Below, piece by piece: positions 35,781 to 44,653 of a stretch of 64,000 bases of DNA. Both the position numbers and the translations under genes were made by a program. Location of the stretch: NCBI RefSeq assembly GCF_022698145.1, contig NZ_JALDAX010000011.1:1-64000 (forward strand). The letters run 5' to 3'. This DNA comes from Streptomyces spinosisporus. GTDB taxonomy: Bacteria > Actinomycetota > Actinomycetes > Streptomycetales > Streptomycetaceae. The notes under the pieces were generated by a model. That model did no database searches. It was given only the letters and a program-made list of their open reading frames with translations, and was not told where the DNA came from. Each line of letters starts with the position of its first letter. The stretch's first letter is position 1.

Positions 35781-36889
35781 TTGATCCTCCAGCGGTCGAT
35801 CGCGTCCTCGTCCAGCTCGACGCCGAGGCCCGGCCTGTCCGGCACTTCCAGACAGCCGTCGGCGTTCACCCGCACCGGCTCGGCGAGCATGAAGTCCCGG
35901 CGTTCGGGGGTCCAGCCGGGCGGGTCGTAGGGGAACTCGAAGAAGGGGCCGCCGCCGACGCCCGCCGCGACATGCAGGTTGGCGAGCACGCCGATGCCGT
36001 TGGTCCAGCTGTGCGGGGTGAACTGACGGTGCTTCAGGTGAGCCAGCTCGGCCAGGGTGCGGGCCCGCTGCATGCCGATCGCGAGCACGACGTCCATCTG
36101 GTAGATGTCGAGCGCGTCCTCCTCCAGATAGCGCAGCAGCTCGGTGGGGGAGTGGTGCATCTCGCCGGCCGCGATGCGCACGCCGGGGTTCTCGGCGCGC
36201 AGCCGCTTGAAGCCGTTCAGGTCGGCGTACGGCAGCGGCTCCTCGACCCAGAACACGTCCAGTTCGGCGAGCCGGGCGATGGTCCTGCGGGTCTTGGCCA
36301 GGTCCGAGGCGTGCGCGGTGTCGCCCGCCATCCGCCAGGACTGGTTGAGGTCGACCATGATCTCGAAGCCGTCGCCGAGTTCCTCGCGCACGGCCCGCAC
36401 GGCCGCGATCCCCTCGTCCACGCGGTCGCGGTCGATGCGGATCTTCAGCGCGCGAAAGCCCGCCTCGCGCACCTTCAGGGCCGTCGCGACGCGCTCCTCG
36501 GGGGACTTGAGCTCGCCGGAGGAGGCGTAGGCGGGCAGCTTCTTCGACGCGTTGCCGAACAGCTCCGCCACCGGTCGGCCGTGCACCTTGCCGATGACGT
36601 CCCACAGGGCCGCCTCCAGGGGCCAGTAGTGGGCGCCGTGGAAGTTGGCGGTCTCGATCGCGCGGACGTGCCGGGTGATGTCGAGGGGGTCCTCGCCGAC
36701 GAACAGGTGCTTGTAGGTCTCGAAGCCGTCCATGAGGTCGCCGGAGCCGATGCCGGTGATCCCCTCGTCGGTGTGCACCCGGACGATCGTGGCGTCGAAG
36801 TGCCGGCGCGGCTCCGGGTCCCAGGCCGCCCGGAAGGGCGGGTCCAGCTCCAGCCGGAGGCGGTCCAGCGTGATGTCGGTGATCTTCAT
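35777..36889 (-). CDS. Mandelate racemase/muconate lactonizing enzyme-type dehydratase
   Basis: This 370-residue enolase-superfamily enzyme abstracts the alpha-proton of a carboxylic acid. The capping domain comes first (MKITDITLDRLRLELDPPF). In the barrel, the base-strand motif is FRALKIRID, and the Mg ligands are the acidic residues of VDLNQSW, FWVEEPL and AAGEMHHS. A His-Asp dyad is suggested by YQMDVV and FTPHSWTNGIG, the arrangement of the mandelate-racemase subgroup that includes many sugar-acid dehydratases. A hydroxy acid or aldonate/aldarate is therefore the likely substrate. The ATG overlaps the fae stop by 4 bp. Confidence 0.9.
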   Translation of the reverse strand: MKITDITLDRLRLELDPPFRAAWDPEPRRHFDATIVRVHTDEGITGIGSGDLMDGFETYKHLFVGEDPLDITRHVRAIETANFHGAHYWPLEAALWDVIGKVHGRPVAELFGNASKKLPAYASSGELKSPEERVATALKVREAGFRALKIRIDRDRVDEGIAAVRAVREELGDGFEIMVDLNQSWRMAGDTAHASDLAKTRRTIARLAELDVFWVEEPLPYADLNGFKRLRAENPGVRIAAGEMHHSPTELLRYLEEDALDIYQMDVVLAIGMQRARTLAELAHLKHRQFTPHSWTNGIGVLANLHVAAGVGGGPFFEFPYDPPGWTPERRDFMLAEPVRVNADGCLEVPDRPGLGVELDEDAIDRWRIK

Positions 36890-37422
36890 CGGACCAGGGC
36901 CTCCGGCGAGGGTGCGTAGAAGGGGTTGGCGGGTCCGGCCTTCGCCGCGTCCAGGGCGTCGGCCACGGACGGCGTGCCCGTCACGGCGGCCCGGATCGCG
37001 CCGTGCGCGGCCTCCCGCTGGTTGCGGAAGGACACGTCGAGGTCGTCGACGGCCGGGTTGACCCACACGGCGGCGATGATCAGCAGGTCGTCCGCGTCGT
37101 CGGCGGGGATCAGGCCCGCGGCCACGGCGTCCAGGACGCCCTGCGCCAGCCCGGCCTGGGCGGACCCCCAGGTGGCGCGCTCGTGCAGTTCGCCCGAGGC
37201 GGCGGCCTTGTTCACGAACAGCGTCAGCGGCTTCACCGGCACCGACGGGCGCACGACCGTCATGAACGGCACGTGCCCGGCGCTCGGTGTGGCCAGCGCG
37301 GTCGCCCAGGCCGTCTCGACCGGGCCGCCCTTGCGGCCGATCACGACGTTCGTGTGCGCGGCGTTCGCACCGTCACCGACGAAGGACTCGCCGATCAGCG
37401 CGGTCGCTGCAAAGGGGGGCAT
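36886..37422 (-). CDS. fae: Formaldehyde-activating enzyme homologue (Fae family)
   Basis: This 178-residue protein matches the Fae family along its whole length. The opening IGESFVGDGANAAHTNVVIG corresponds to the methylotroph block with the catalytic His (here His23). Next come ETAWATALATPSAGH, PSVPVKPLTLFVNKA and a run ending GLIPADDADDLLIIAAVW. Canonical Fae condenses formaldehyde with tetrahydromethanopterin. That cofactor is not known from Streptomyces, so the carrier or the aldehyde may differ. It is the first gene of a five-gene operon with a sugar-acid-type dehydratase and aldehyde/alcohol enzymes, and is divergent from an iclR gene. GGAG lies 7 bp before the ATG. Confidence 0.88.
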   Translation of the reverse strand: MPPFAATALIGESFVGDGANAAHTNVVIGRKGGPVETAWATALATPSAGHVPFMTVVRPSVPVKPLTLFVNKAAASGELHERATWGSAQAGLAQGVLDAVAAGLIPADDADDLLIIAAVWVNPAVDDLDVSFRNQREAAHGAIRAAVTGTPSVADALDAAKAGPANPFYAPSPEALVR

Positions 37423-37482
37423 CGCAACTCCTGGACCTGGGAAGGGGGTTGTGTGGGGTACGGCGGGATGCGGGAGGAACGC

Positions 37483-37509
37483 GGGGTACACGGGGTACGC
37501 GGGGTACGC
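37483..37509. repeat. 9-bp repeats in the fae/iclR divergent promoter region
   Basis: GGGGTAC recurs at 37483, 37492 and 37501 (9-bp period), with another at 37456. They lie 60-90 bp upstream of fae. They could be binding half-sites for the neighbouring IclR protein. Confidence 0.45.
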
Positions 37510-37680
37510 CGAGGTCCGGGACGAACCTCGCATTCAGCGCAGTTTCCTCCGGGCCGATGTCGCGAATCTAGGTCTGGCGACAGGCGCCCGCAAGGCGGTC
37601 ACGGGAATCGAAATGCCGGTTGCTCTGCTGACAACTCGGTGCTTGACCTGGGCGTTCCTCGACCGGTCGGCAGGCATACG

Positions 37681-38478
37681 ATGACGGCCGTGAGCGACTC
37701 CTCCTCCGCCGCGCGCGGGCACGGGCTCCGCCGTGACATCGACCTCCTGGAAGCCCTCGCCTCCGACGAGGCGCAGCAGGCGGGCGGCCTCGGCGTGGTA
37801 CGCCTCGCACAGCTGGTGGGCCGCGAGAAGACCCAGGTCTCCCGGGCCCTGAAAACCCTGGCCGCCGAGGGCATCGTCGAACGCGATCCCGACACCCTGG
37901 AGTACCGGCTCGGCTGGCGGCTGTACTCGATGGTGGCCCGCACCTCCGAGAGCCGGCTGGTCCGTGTCGCCGAACCGGTCATGCACACCCTGTCGGCGGA
38001 ACTGGAGGAGACCAGCCACCTGTGCGTGCTCAGCGACCGCGACGTGCTCACCCTGCTCTCGGTCTCCGGCCACTCCTTCCGCGTCCACGGCTGGGAGGGG
38101 CGCGGCGTGCCCGCCTGGCAGCTGTCCGCGGGCCGGGTACTGCTGGCCGACGCGACCCCCGACGAGCTCTACGTCCGCTTCGGCACGAGCAGCGAGATGC
38201 CCGTCCAGGACCTGTGGACCCTCATACAGGACGCGAAACGCCGGGGATACGCGCGCGTCAGCGAGGAGTTCGAGGAGGGCCTGGTCGGCGTGTCGGCCCC
38301 CATCCGGGACTTCCGCGGCCGCGTCGTCGCCGCCATCAACATCTCCGCCCCCAAGACCAGACTCGGCGACCGCCTCGACGAGGCGGGCCGCACCACGGCC
38401 CGAGCGGCAGCCCGCGTGTCGATGCTGCTGGGCTGGGAGCCGAGGCGTACTTCGGGGGTTCGGGCGCGGTTGACATGA
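37681..38478 (+). CDS. IclR-family transcriptional regulator
   Basis: This 265-residue regulator has an N-terminal winged helix (LLEALASDEAQQAGGLGVVRLAQLVGREKTQVSRALKTL, residues ~23-61) and a C-terminal IclR effector domain that begins with RLVRVAEPVMHTLSAELEE. GVSAPIRDFRGRVVAAINIS is the conserved end of the effector-binding pocket. The recognition helix REKTQVSRALKTL is slightly MarR-like, but the effector domain is clearly IclR. The ATG at 37681 was chosen; a GTG at 37690 is possible. Divergence from the fae operon suggests it controls that operon, probably through a small organic acid. Confidence 0.88.
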   Translation: MTAVSDSSSAARGHGLRRDIDLLEALASDEAQQAGGLGVVRLAQLVGREKTQVSRALKTLAAEGIVERDPDTLEYRLGWRLYSMVARTSESRLVRVAEPVMHTLSAELEETSHLCVLSDRDVLTLLSVSGHSFRVHGWEGRGVPAWQLSAGRVLLADATPDELYVRFGTSSEMPVQDLWTLIQDAKRRGYARVSEEFEEGLVGVSAPIRDFRGRVVAAINISAPKTRLGDRLDEAGRTTARAAARVSMLLGWEPRRTSGVRARLT

Positions 38479-38599
38479 GCGCGGGGGGTGCCTGGCCGGC
38501 GGGCTGAGCGGGTGGGGGTTGCGTGCGTGTGAGGGGTGCGGGCTGGTCTGCTGGTGGGGTGTCGGGTGGCTTGAGGGCGGTGGGTGCGGGGTGGTTGGG

Positions 38600-39160
38600 G
38601 TGGGTGTGGGGCTTGGCTGGCGGTCGGGAGGGTGTGGGTTGGCGGGAGCGTGATGCTTGCCGGACGGTCCGGCGCGGGTTGGTGTGAGCGTGGTGCGGGG
38701 TGGACGCTCGGCGCGGGTTGGTGTGGGCGTGATGCGGGCTGGACGGCTCGGCGCGGGCTGGCGGGAGCGTGATGCTTGCCGGACGGCCTGGTGTGAGTTG
38801 GTGTGAGCGTGGTGCATGGTGGACGGCCCAGCGCGGGTTGGCGTGAGGGTGGTGCGTGGCGGCTGGCCAGGTGTGGTTCGGCGTGAACGTGGTGCGTGGT
38901 GGCTGGCGGGTGTGGTTGGTGTGGGTGTGGTGCTTGCCGGGCGGCCGGACGCGGGTGGTGTGGGTGTGGTGCTTGCTGGAGGGCCGCACGCGGGTGGCGT
39001 GGGCGGGGTGCAGCGTGGACAGCCGGACGCGGGTTGGCGTGGGTGTGGTGCTTGCCTGACAGCCCCCGGCACGGGTTGGCGTCAGCGCGGCGCGTGGCGG
39101 AGGGTCCGGCGCAGCTCGCGTGAGCGTGGTGCACGCCTGTCGGGTGGGTGCGGCTCGCGT
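38600..39160. repeat. Imperfect 40-bp tandem repeat array, about 13 units
   Basis: This region between iclR and the aldehyde dehydrogenase gene has no credible gene. A core such as GAGCGTGGTGC or GGGTGTGGTGC recurs at 38646, 38686, 38725, 38765, 38805, 38845, 38885, 38923, 38962, 39001, 39041, 39083 and 39122, so the period is 40 bp with small drift. Other shared blocks are GCGCGGGTTGG and TTGCCGGACGG. Forty is not a multiple of three, so reading frames rotate from unit to unit, which argues against a repeat protein. The strand is strongly G over C. Weaker, irregular copies extend left to about 38520, and 39160-39337 looks like ordinary promoter DNA. Confidence 0.85.
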
Positions 39161-39337
39161 GGGTGCCGTAGCGCTGCGTGTGGCGGTCTCGGCGTACTCC
39201 CGGGTGTGATCGGTGAGTTGCCCTCACAGCAACCCGCGTTGCGATCCGCCGGAGTCACCTTGTCGCCCCCATGACGCGCTCGTAAATTCACCGCGCATCG
39301 GACGAGATCCCGTCCGGAACGGAGAAAAGAGCAGCTC

Positions 39338-40813
39338 ATGACCCTCGCCGGTATCGACCTCCTGGCCAAGGCCCCGCTCGGAGACGGCGACGTACTCCTC
39401 GGTGGCCGATGGCTTCCGGCAGCCGACGGACGCACCTACTCCCTCCACGACCCGGCCACCGGCGACCTGATCCGCGAGGTCTCCTCGGCGGGCGAGCAGG
39501 ACGCCCGTGCGGCGATCGAGGCGGCGCAGTCGGCCGCGGCCGAATGGCGCGCGACACCTCCGCGACGGCGCTCGGAGATCCTGCACGACACCTTCGTGTC
39601 GATGCGAACCCACCAGGACTCCCTGGCCCGCCTCATCGTGCTGGAGAACGGCAAGGCCCTGCGCGACGCGGTGGCCGAGGTCGGCTACGCCGCCGAGTTC
39701 TTCCGCTGGTTCGCCGAGGAGGCCGTACGCATCGGCTCCTCCTTCGGCGACGCCCCGGGCGGCGGCTTCCGGCATGTCGTGCGCAGGCACCCCGTCGGCG
39801 TCACCGCCTTCGTCACGCCCTGGAACTTCCCCGCCGCGATGGCCACCCGCAAGATCGCCCCCGCGCTCGCGGCCGGCTGTCCCGTCCTGCTCAAGCCCGC
39901 CCCCGAGACCCCGCTCACCGCACTCGCGGTCGCCGCGCTCCTCGCCGAGGCCGGAGTACCCGCCGGACTCGTCAACGTCCTGCCCACCGACCGCGCCCCC
40001 GAGGTCGTCTCCGCCTGGCTCGGCGACGAGCGCGTGCGCAAGTTCTCCTTCACGGGCTCCACCGCCACCGGAAAGCGGCTGCTGGAACAGGCCGCGGCGA
40101 ACGTCGTCAACGTGACCATGGAACTCGGCGGCAACGCCCCCTTCGTGGTCTGCGCGGACGCCGACGTCGACGCGGCCGTACGCGGCGCCATGGACGCCAA
40201 GATGCGCGGCGGCGGCGAAGTCTGCATCGCCGCCAACCGCTTCTACGTCCACGCCGACGTGGCCGCCGAGTTCACCGAGAAGTTCGGCGCCGCCATGAGC
40301 GCCGTACGCACCGGACCCGGCCTTGAGGAGGGCGTCACCCTCGGGCCCATGATCAACCGGGCCGCCGTCGACAAGATCCGCACCCTCGTCGACGACGCCG
40401 TGCACCGTGGCGCGGTGATCGCCGCGCAGGGCACGGTGCCGGACGGCCCCGGCCACTTCCACCCCGCGACCGTCCTCGTGGACGTCCCCGACGACGCCCG
40501 CATCCTGCACGAGGAGGTCTTCGGCCCCGTCGCACCGATCAGCACCTTCACCGACGAGGAGGAGATGCTGACCCGCGCCAACGCCACGGTCCACGGCCTC
40601 GCGTCGTACGTCTACTCCCGCGACGTCGGCCGCGCCCTCCGCATCGCCGAACGCCTGGAGGCCGGCATGGTCGGCGTCAACCGGGGCCTGCTGTCCGACC
40701 CCGCAGCCCCGTTCGGCGGCGTCAAGCAGTCAGGGCTCGGCAGGGAGGGTGGGCGCGAGGGCATCGAGGCCTTCCTGGAGACGCAGTACATCGCCCTGGA
40801 CTGGACCGACTGA
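39338..40813 (+). CDS. Succinate-semialdehyde dehydrogenase-like aldehyde dehydrogenase
   Basis: This 491-residue NAD(P)-dependent aldehyde dehydrogenase is most like the GabD/SSADH group. The Glu base is in VTMELGGNAPFVV, and the catalytic Cys is in GGGEVCIAANRFYVH. The latter differs from the usual GQTC by having Glu-Val before Cys. The cofactor region includes TPWNFPAAMATRKIAPALAAG and FSFTGSTATGKRLLE, and the end PFGGVKQSGLGREGG is typical of the group. The ATG is preceded by GGAG. It lies right of the 40-bp repeat array and 154 bp before an MFS transporter gene, with which it may form a catabolic pair. Confidence 0.92.
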   Translation: MTLAGIDLLAKAPLGDGDVLLGGRWLPAADGRTYSLHDPATGDLIREVSSAGEQDARAAIEAAQSAAAEWRATPPRRRSEILHDTFVSMRTHQDSLARLIVLENGKALRDAVAEVGYAAEFFRWFAEEAVRIGSSFGDAPGGGFRHVVRRHPVGVTAFVTPWNFPAAMATRKIAPALAAGCPVLLKPAPETPLTALAVAALLAEAGVPAGLVNVLPTDRAPEVVSAWLGDERVRKFSFTGSTATGKRLLEQAAANVVNVTMELGGNAPFVVCADADVDAAVRGAMDAKMRGGGEVCIAANRFYVHADVAAEFTEKFGAAMSAVRTGPGLEEGVTLGPMINRAAVDKIRTLVDDAVHRGAVIAAQGTVPDGPGHFHPATVLVDVPDDARILHEEVFGPVAPISTFTDEEEMLTRANATVHGLASYVYSRDVGRALRIAERLEAGMVGVNRGLLSDPAAPFGGVKQSGLGREGGREGIEAFLETQYIALDWTD

Positions 40814-40967
40814 CCACCTCCGCCGCCCCGTTCCGTCCCGTCCTCGCCACCCCTCCCGGTTCCCCCCGATCCGCACCCCCCTCCACACGCCCCATCCACA
40901 CCCCCCTCCACACGCCGCATTCACACCGGCCCCGATCCGCTCCCGCCGCTCACGACAAGGACCGCAC

Positions 40968-42326
40968 ATGGCAACGACGCCTGCGATACCGCCCAGCACC
41001 ACCCAAGCCCCCGACCACGTGCGCGAACGCCGCCGCCTGCACACCAAGCTGAAGCTCGCCACCCAGATCGGCGAGGGCATCGACGGCTACGTCATCGGCG
41101 GCATCGGCATGGCGATGACCGCCCTCACCGCCGACCTCCATCTCTCCACCCTGATGGAGGGCCTGGTCGGCGCGTCACCGCTCATCGGCATCTTCGTCGG
41201 TGGCCCGCTCTTCGGCCGCCTCGCCGACCGCTACGGACGGCGCCCGGTGTTCCTGGCCGACATGCTGATCTTCCTGGTCGGCTCGGTGCTGCAGTTCTTC
41301 GTCACCGACGGGATGCAGCTCTTCCTCATCCGGCTGGTGATGGGTGTGGCGATCGGCGGGGAGTACGCCATCGGCGCCCCGCTGCTGTCGGAGTACGCCC
41401 CCAAGCAGGGGCGCGGGCGTCTGCTCGCCAGCCTGGAGATCAGCTGGTACGTCGGCTACGCCCTGGCCACGGTCGTCGGCGCCGTCTTCGAGGACGTCGA
41501 CGGCGGCTGGCGCTGGTCGCTGGCCAGCAGCGCGGTCCTCGCCGTGGTGTGCGTGTCGCTGCGGGGCGGCATCCCCGAGTCGGCCCGCTGGCTGCTGAGC
41601 AAGGGGCGCCGTGAGGAGGCCGAGGCGCTGATCGAGAAGTACGGCATCGAGATCGACGTCACCGCCGAACTCGACGAGCGCACGGCGACCCAACAGGCCG
41701 GATTCCGGGCTCTGTTCCGCAAGGAGCACCTCCGCAGCACGGTGTTCGCCAGCGTCTTCTGGGCCGCCCTCGTGCTGCCGTACTTCGCCATCGGCACGTA
41801 CTGGACGCAGGTCTTCGAGGCCCTGAACATGGGCGACAACGCGGTGGCGGCGCTTCTCGTCTACTCCTTCACCGCGGTCGCCGGTGTCACCGCCGGCTGT
41901 CTCGTCGTGGACCGCATCGGCCGCCGCCGGCTGCTGATCCCGCCGTTCTGGATCACCGCCGGCTGTCTCGCACTGGTCGCGGTGTGGCCGTCCTCGACCC
42001 CCGTCATCGTCTGCGGATTCCTGTTCTTCATCTTCCTCAACGCCGCCTCCAGCGCCCTGACCGCGGTGTACCCATTGGAGGTCTTCCCCACCTCCCTGCG
42101 CGCCACGGGCGTCGGCTTCGCCACCGCGATGAGCAGGGTCGGGGCAGCGATCGGCACCTTCCTCCTCCCGATGGGCCTCGACCACTACGGCGCCCGCTTC
42201 GTCCTCCTGATCGGCGCCGCCGTCCTCGCCATCGGCGGCCTCGTCTCCCAACTCCTCGCCCCGGAAACCACAGACCTGGACCTGGCCAACGCAGCCCGCC
42301 GGGCCCGCGAAAAGCCAACGCCGTAA
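40968..42326 (+). CDS. MFS metabolite:H+ symporter (sugar-porter-like)
   Basis: This 452-residue 12-helix importer carries sugar/metabolite-porter signatures. Motif A, GGPLFGRLADRYGRRPVF, follows helix 2, and GGEYAIGAPLLSEYAP is the equivalent of the helix-4/5 signature. PESARWLLSKGRREEAE starts the central loop, and VDRIGRRRLL repeats motif A in the second half. AAGGA precedes the ATG. The likely role is uptake of an organic acid or sugar used by the upstream aldehyde dehydrogenase pathway. The intergenic DNA before it holds two copies (40874 and 40899) of an 18-bp C-rich block. Confidence 0.9.
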   Translation: MATTPAIPPSTTQAPDHVRERRRLHTKLKLATQIGEGIDGYVIGGIGMAMTALTADLHLSTLMEGLVGASPLIGIFVGGPLFGRLADRYGRRPVFLADMLIFLVGSVLQFFVTDGMQLFLIRLVMGVAIGGEYAIGAPLLSEYAPKQGRGRLLASLEISWYVGYALATVVGAVFEDVDGGWRWSLASSAVLAVVCVSLRGGIPESARWLLSKGRREEAEALIEKYGIEIDVTAELDERTATQQAGFRALFRKEHLRSTVFASVFWAALVLPYFAIGTYWTQVFEALNMGDNAVAALLVYSFTAVAGVTAGCLVVDRIGRRRLLIPPFWITAGCLALVAVWPSSTPVIVCGFLFFIFLNAASSALTAVYPLEVFPTSLRATGVGFATAMSRVGAAIGTFLLPMGLDHYGARFVLLIGAAVLAIGGLVSQLLAPETTDLDLANAARRAREKPTP

Positions 42327-42760
42327 CCCCGCGAGGGCGTGTCAGCGAAACGACACCACCCTCACGCGACCGGCACCGGACCCGATGCGGGCACGGCTGG
42401 TGCTCCGGGGAGGTCGGGGCCCCTGAGGGCCGGGGCCCGCCGGGGCTGCCGCGAAGGTGGCGGCGTCGCGCGAAGCGGTCGCGGCTGCGTCAACTCCGGT
42501 GCAGTGCGTCGGCTTCGCCCGCCCGACGGCGTGACCGCGCGGCTGTCCGGCGGAAAAACTGCGCCGGGCCCCGGTGCGGCGGTCGGAGCTCGAAACCGCC
42601 GTAGCACCGGATGACCAGAACCCCCGGAAGAGCCGGAGCCCCCGGGCCGTCGCAAAACTCGCCGCGTCTCCCGAGGCGAGGCGCCCGCGCTGCGCCGTGT
42701 CCCGTGCAGTGGGCGCAAGCCGTGCGCCGCGAGGCGGCTGCCCCCTTCGTCCCGTCGGCG
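42327..42760. other. Intergenic region between convergent genes, nothing recognised
   Basis: This 434-bp stretch lies between an MFS gene and a convergent regulator gene. Open frames cross it on both strands but lack recognisable motifs and start signals. Short GC-rich inverted segments occur but no clean terminator. I see no gene, tRNA or mobile element; a decayed gene cannot be excluded. Confidence 0.4.
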
Positions 42761-43609
42761 CTAACCCGCGCCCGACGCCGACGAGTTGTCCGTGGCGGCG
42801 TGGACCGACGACCGGAGCGATTCCAGTGCGCGCGCCGACTCCGACCCCGGCTCGGCGTGATAGATCGCCAAGATCTGCCCACCCGAGTCGGCGATCGGCA
42901 GTTTCTCGCGGCCCAGTTCGAGTCGGCCGAGCTGCGGATGGCACAGCGCCAGCGACCCCCCGGCGAGTGCCGTGACGTCGTGCCGGGCCCACAGGCGCCG
43001 GAACTTGTCGCTGCCCAGGGACAGTTCGCCGACGAGCTGCACGATCCGCGGATCGTCGACGTCACCGCCCACGGAGGCCCGGAACCCCGCGACGAGTCCG
43101 CCGGCCGTCTTCTCCCAGTCCGGGTAGAGCGCCTGCTCGGCGGGGTCGAGGAAGATCGTGCGCAGCCGGTTCACCCCCGGACGGAGGTTGGGTGACACGG
43201 CACCGGCCAGCCGGTTCGCGGCGAGCACGTCGAACATCCGGCTCTCCACGAACGCCGGCAGGTTGATCGCGTCGAGCAGCTGCAGGATCCCCGGGGGCAC
43301 CACTTCGCGGGGTGCCCGCCGGCGCGCCGCTGGGCGGGCGGTGGACAGGCTCAGCAGATGCTCCGTGGCGATCGCGTCCAGCCGGAACACCCGTGCCAGC
43401 GACTCCAGCACCTGAGGGGACGGATTGCGGTCCCGGCCCTGTTCCAGCCGGAGGTAGTAGTCCGCGCTGATCCCGGCCAGCGTGGCGACCTCTTCACGGC
43501 GCAGCCCGGGGGTGCGGCGTACGCCGACGACGGGGAGCCCCGCGTCGGTCGGATCGGTCAGCTCACGACGGGCCCGAAGGTACTCTCCGAGCGCATTCGG
43601 CCTGCTCAT
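42761..43609 (-). CDS. XRE-type helix-turn-helix regulator with MmyB-like ligand domain
   Basis: This 282-residue regulator has an N-terminal XRE DNA-binding domain. After the opening MSRPNALGEYLRARRELTDP comes LRREEVATLAGISADYYLRL, the recognition region, and GRDRNPSPQVLESLARVFRL. The rest matches the MmyB-like sensor domain (PAFVESRMFDVLAANRLAGA, then LGRLELGREKLP). The family is very common in Streptomyces and often regulates a neighbouring oxidoreductase gene. Here the divergent neighbour is an aldo/keto reductase, 136 bp away, and a regulatory link is likely. The ATG at 43609 has GAGGG just upstream. Confidence 0.92.
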   Translation of the reverse strand: MSRPNALGEYLRARRELTDPTDAGLPVVGVRRTPGLRREEVATLAGISADYYLRLEQGRDRNPSPQVLESLARVFRLDAIATEHLLSLSTARPAARRRAPREVVPPGILQLLDAINLPAFVESRMFDVLAANRLAGAVSPNLRPGVNRLRTIFLDPAEQALYPDWEKTAGGLVAGFRASVGGDVDDPRIVQLVGELSLGSDKFRRLWARHDVTALAGGSLALCHPQLGRLELGREKLPIADSGGQILAIYHAEPGSESARALESLRSSVHAATDNSSASGAG

Positions 43610-43745
43610 GCCCTCGATCCTACGAGCCCCACCGGCACTCTGCCTGGCCCTGTCACCCCCAGGATGACCGGGGCACAGGCTATGTCCGCCGCGGATTCCT
43701 ACGGTCGAAACAGCTCCCGGAGAAGCCGGTGAGCGGAAGGGAATC

Positions 43746-44627
43746 ATGACTGGCAACCAGCTCCCCGGCGGCACCTACCGCGCGGGCGACCTCACCCTCA
43801 CCCGGTTCGGCTACGGCGCCATGCAGTTGGCGGGTCCGGGCGTCTTCGGCCCGCCGAAGGACCGCGACGCCGCGATCGCCGTTCTGCGCACGGCGGTCGA
43901 CCTCGGTATCCGGCACATCGACACGGCCGACTTCTACGGCCCGTACATCACCAACGAGATCATCCGCGAGGCCCTCCACCCGTACCCGGACGGCCTGCAC
44001 ATCGTCACCAAGGTCGGCGCCCGCCGCGACGAGCAGGGCGGCTGGCCGCACGCCCGCACCCCGGCCGAACTGGTGCAACAGGTCCACGACAACCTGCAGC
44101 GCCTCGGCCTGGAAGCCCTCGACGTGGTGAACCTGCGCGTCGGCGGCCTCGACTCGCCCGAACCCGGCTCCATCGCCGAACAGTTCGGCGCCCTGGCCGA
44201 ACTGCGCGACCAGGGGCTGATCCGCCACCTCGGCCTGAGCACGGTCGACGCGGAGCAGCTCGCCGAGGCCCAGTCGATCGCGCCCGTGGTGTGCGTGCAG
44301 AACTTCTACAACCTCGCCAACCGCCAGGACGACGCGCTCGTCGACAGCACCGCACGCCAGGGCATCGCGTATGTGCCGTACTGGCCGCTGGGCGGTATGT
44401 CACCGCTGCAGTCGGACGCCCTGACCAAGGTCGCCGCACGCCTGGACTCCACCCCCATGTCGGTGGCACTGGCCTGGCTCCTGCAGCGCTCGCCCAACAT
44501 GCTCCTCATCCCCGGCACGTCCTCGGCGCAGCACCTGCGCGAGAACATCCGCGGCGCAGCTCTGGAACTGCCGCAGGACATCCTCACCGAACTGAACGCC
44601 GTCGGAGGCAAGGGCCTACCCTCATAG
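43746..44627 (+). CDS. Aldo/keto reductase
   Basis: This 293-residue NADPH-dependent carbonyl reductase is a TIM barrel. The catalytic region contains IRHIDTADFYGPYITNEII with the Asp and Tyr of the tetrad. Lys is in HIVTKVGARRDEQ, and the fourth residue is in a VNLRVGGLD segment where His is usual, so the tetrad may be altered. SNPEL-like positions read IPGTSSAQHLREN, which binds the cofactor phosphate. It is divergent from an XRE regulator of the type that often controls such reductases. The substrate is not known. Confidence 0.88.
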   Translation: MTGNQLPGGTYRAGDLTLTRFGYGAMQLAGPGVFGPPKDRDAAIAVLRTAVDLGIRHIDTADFYGPYITNEIIREALHPYPDGLHIVTKVGARRDEQGGWPHARTPAELVQQVHDNLQRLGLEALDVVNLRVGGLDSPEPGSIAEQFGALAELRDQGLIRHLGLSTVDAEQLAEAQSIAPVVCVQNFYNLANRQDDALVDSTARQGIAYVPYWPLGGMSPLQSDALTKVAARLDSTPMSVALAWLLQRSPNMLLIPGTSSAQHLRENIRGAALELPQDILTELNAVGGKGLPS

Positions 44628-44653
44628 GTCAGCGAGATCCGACTGGGGGGGAC

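Noticed and set aside
37534..39072. Long minus-strand frame rich in His, Thr and Pro across the 40-bp array
   Set aside because: It is a product of the repeats and of antisense to iclR. The 40-bp period rotates the frame, so no peptide unit repeats each period, and no start signal is present.
38600..39160. CRISPR array
   Set aside because: There are no unique spacers between constant repeats; the whole 40-bp unit drifts. No cas genes are present. The 27-bp array at 54848 was rejected for the same reason.
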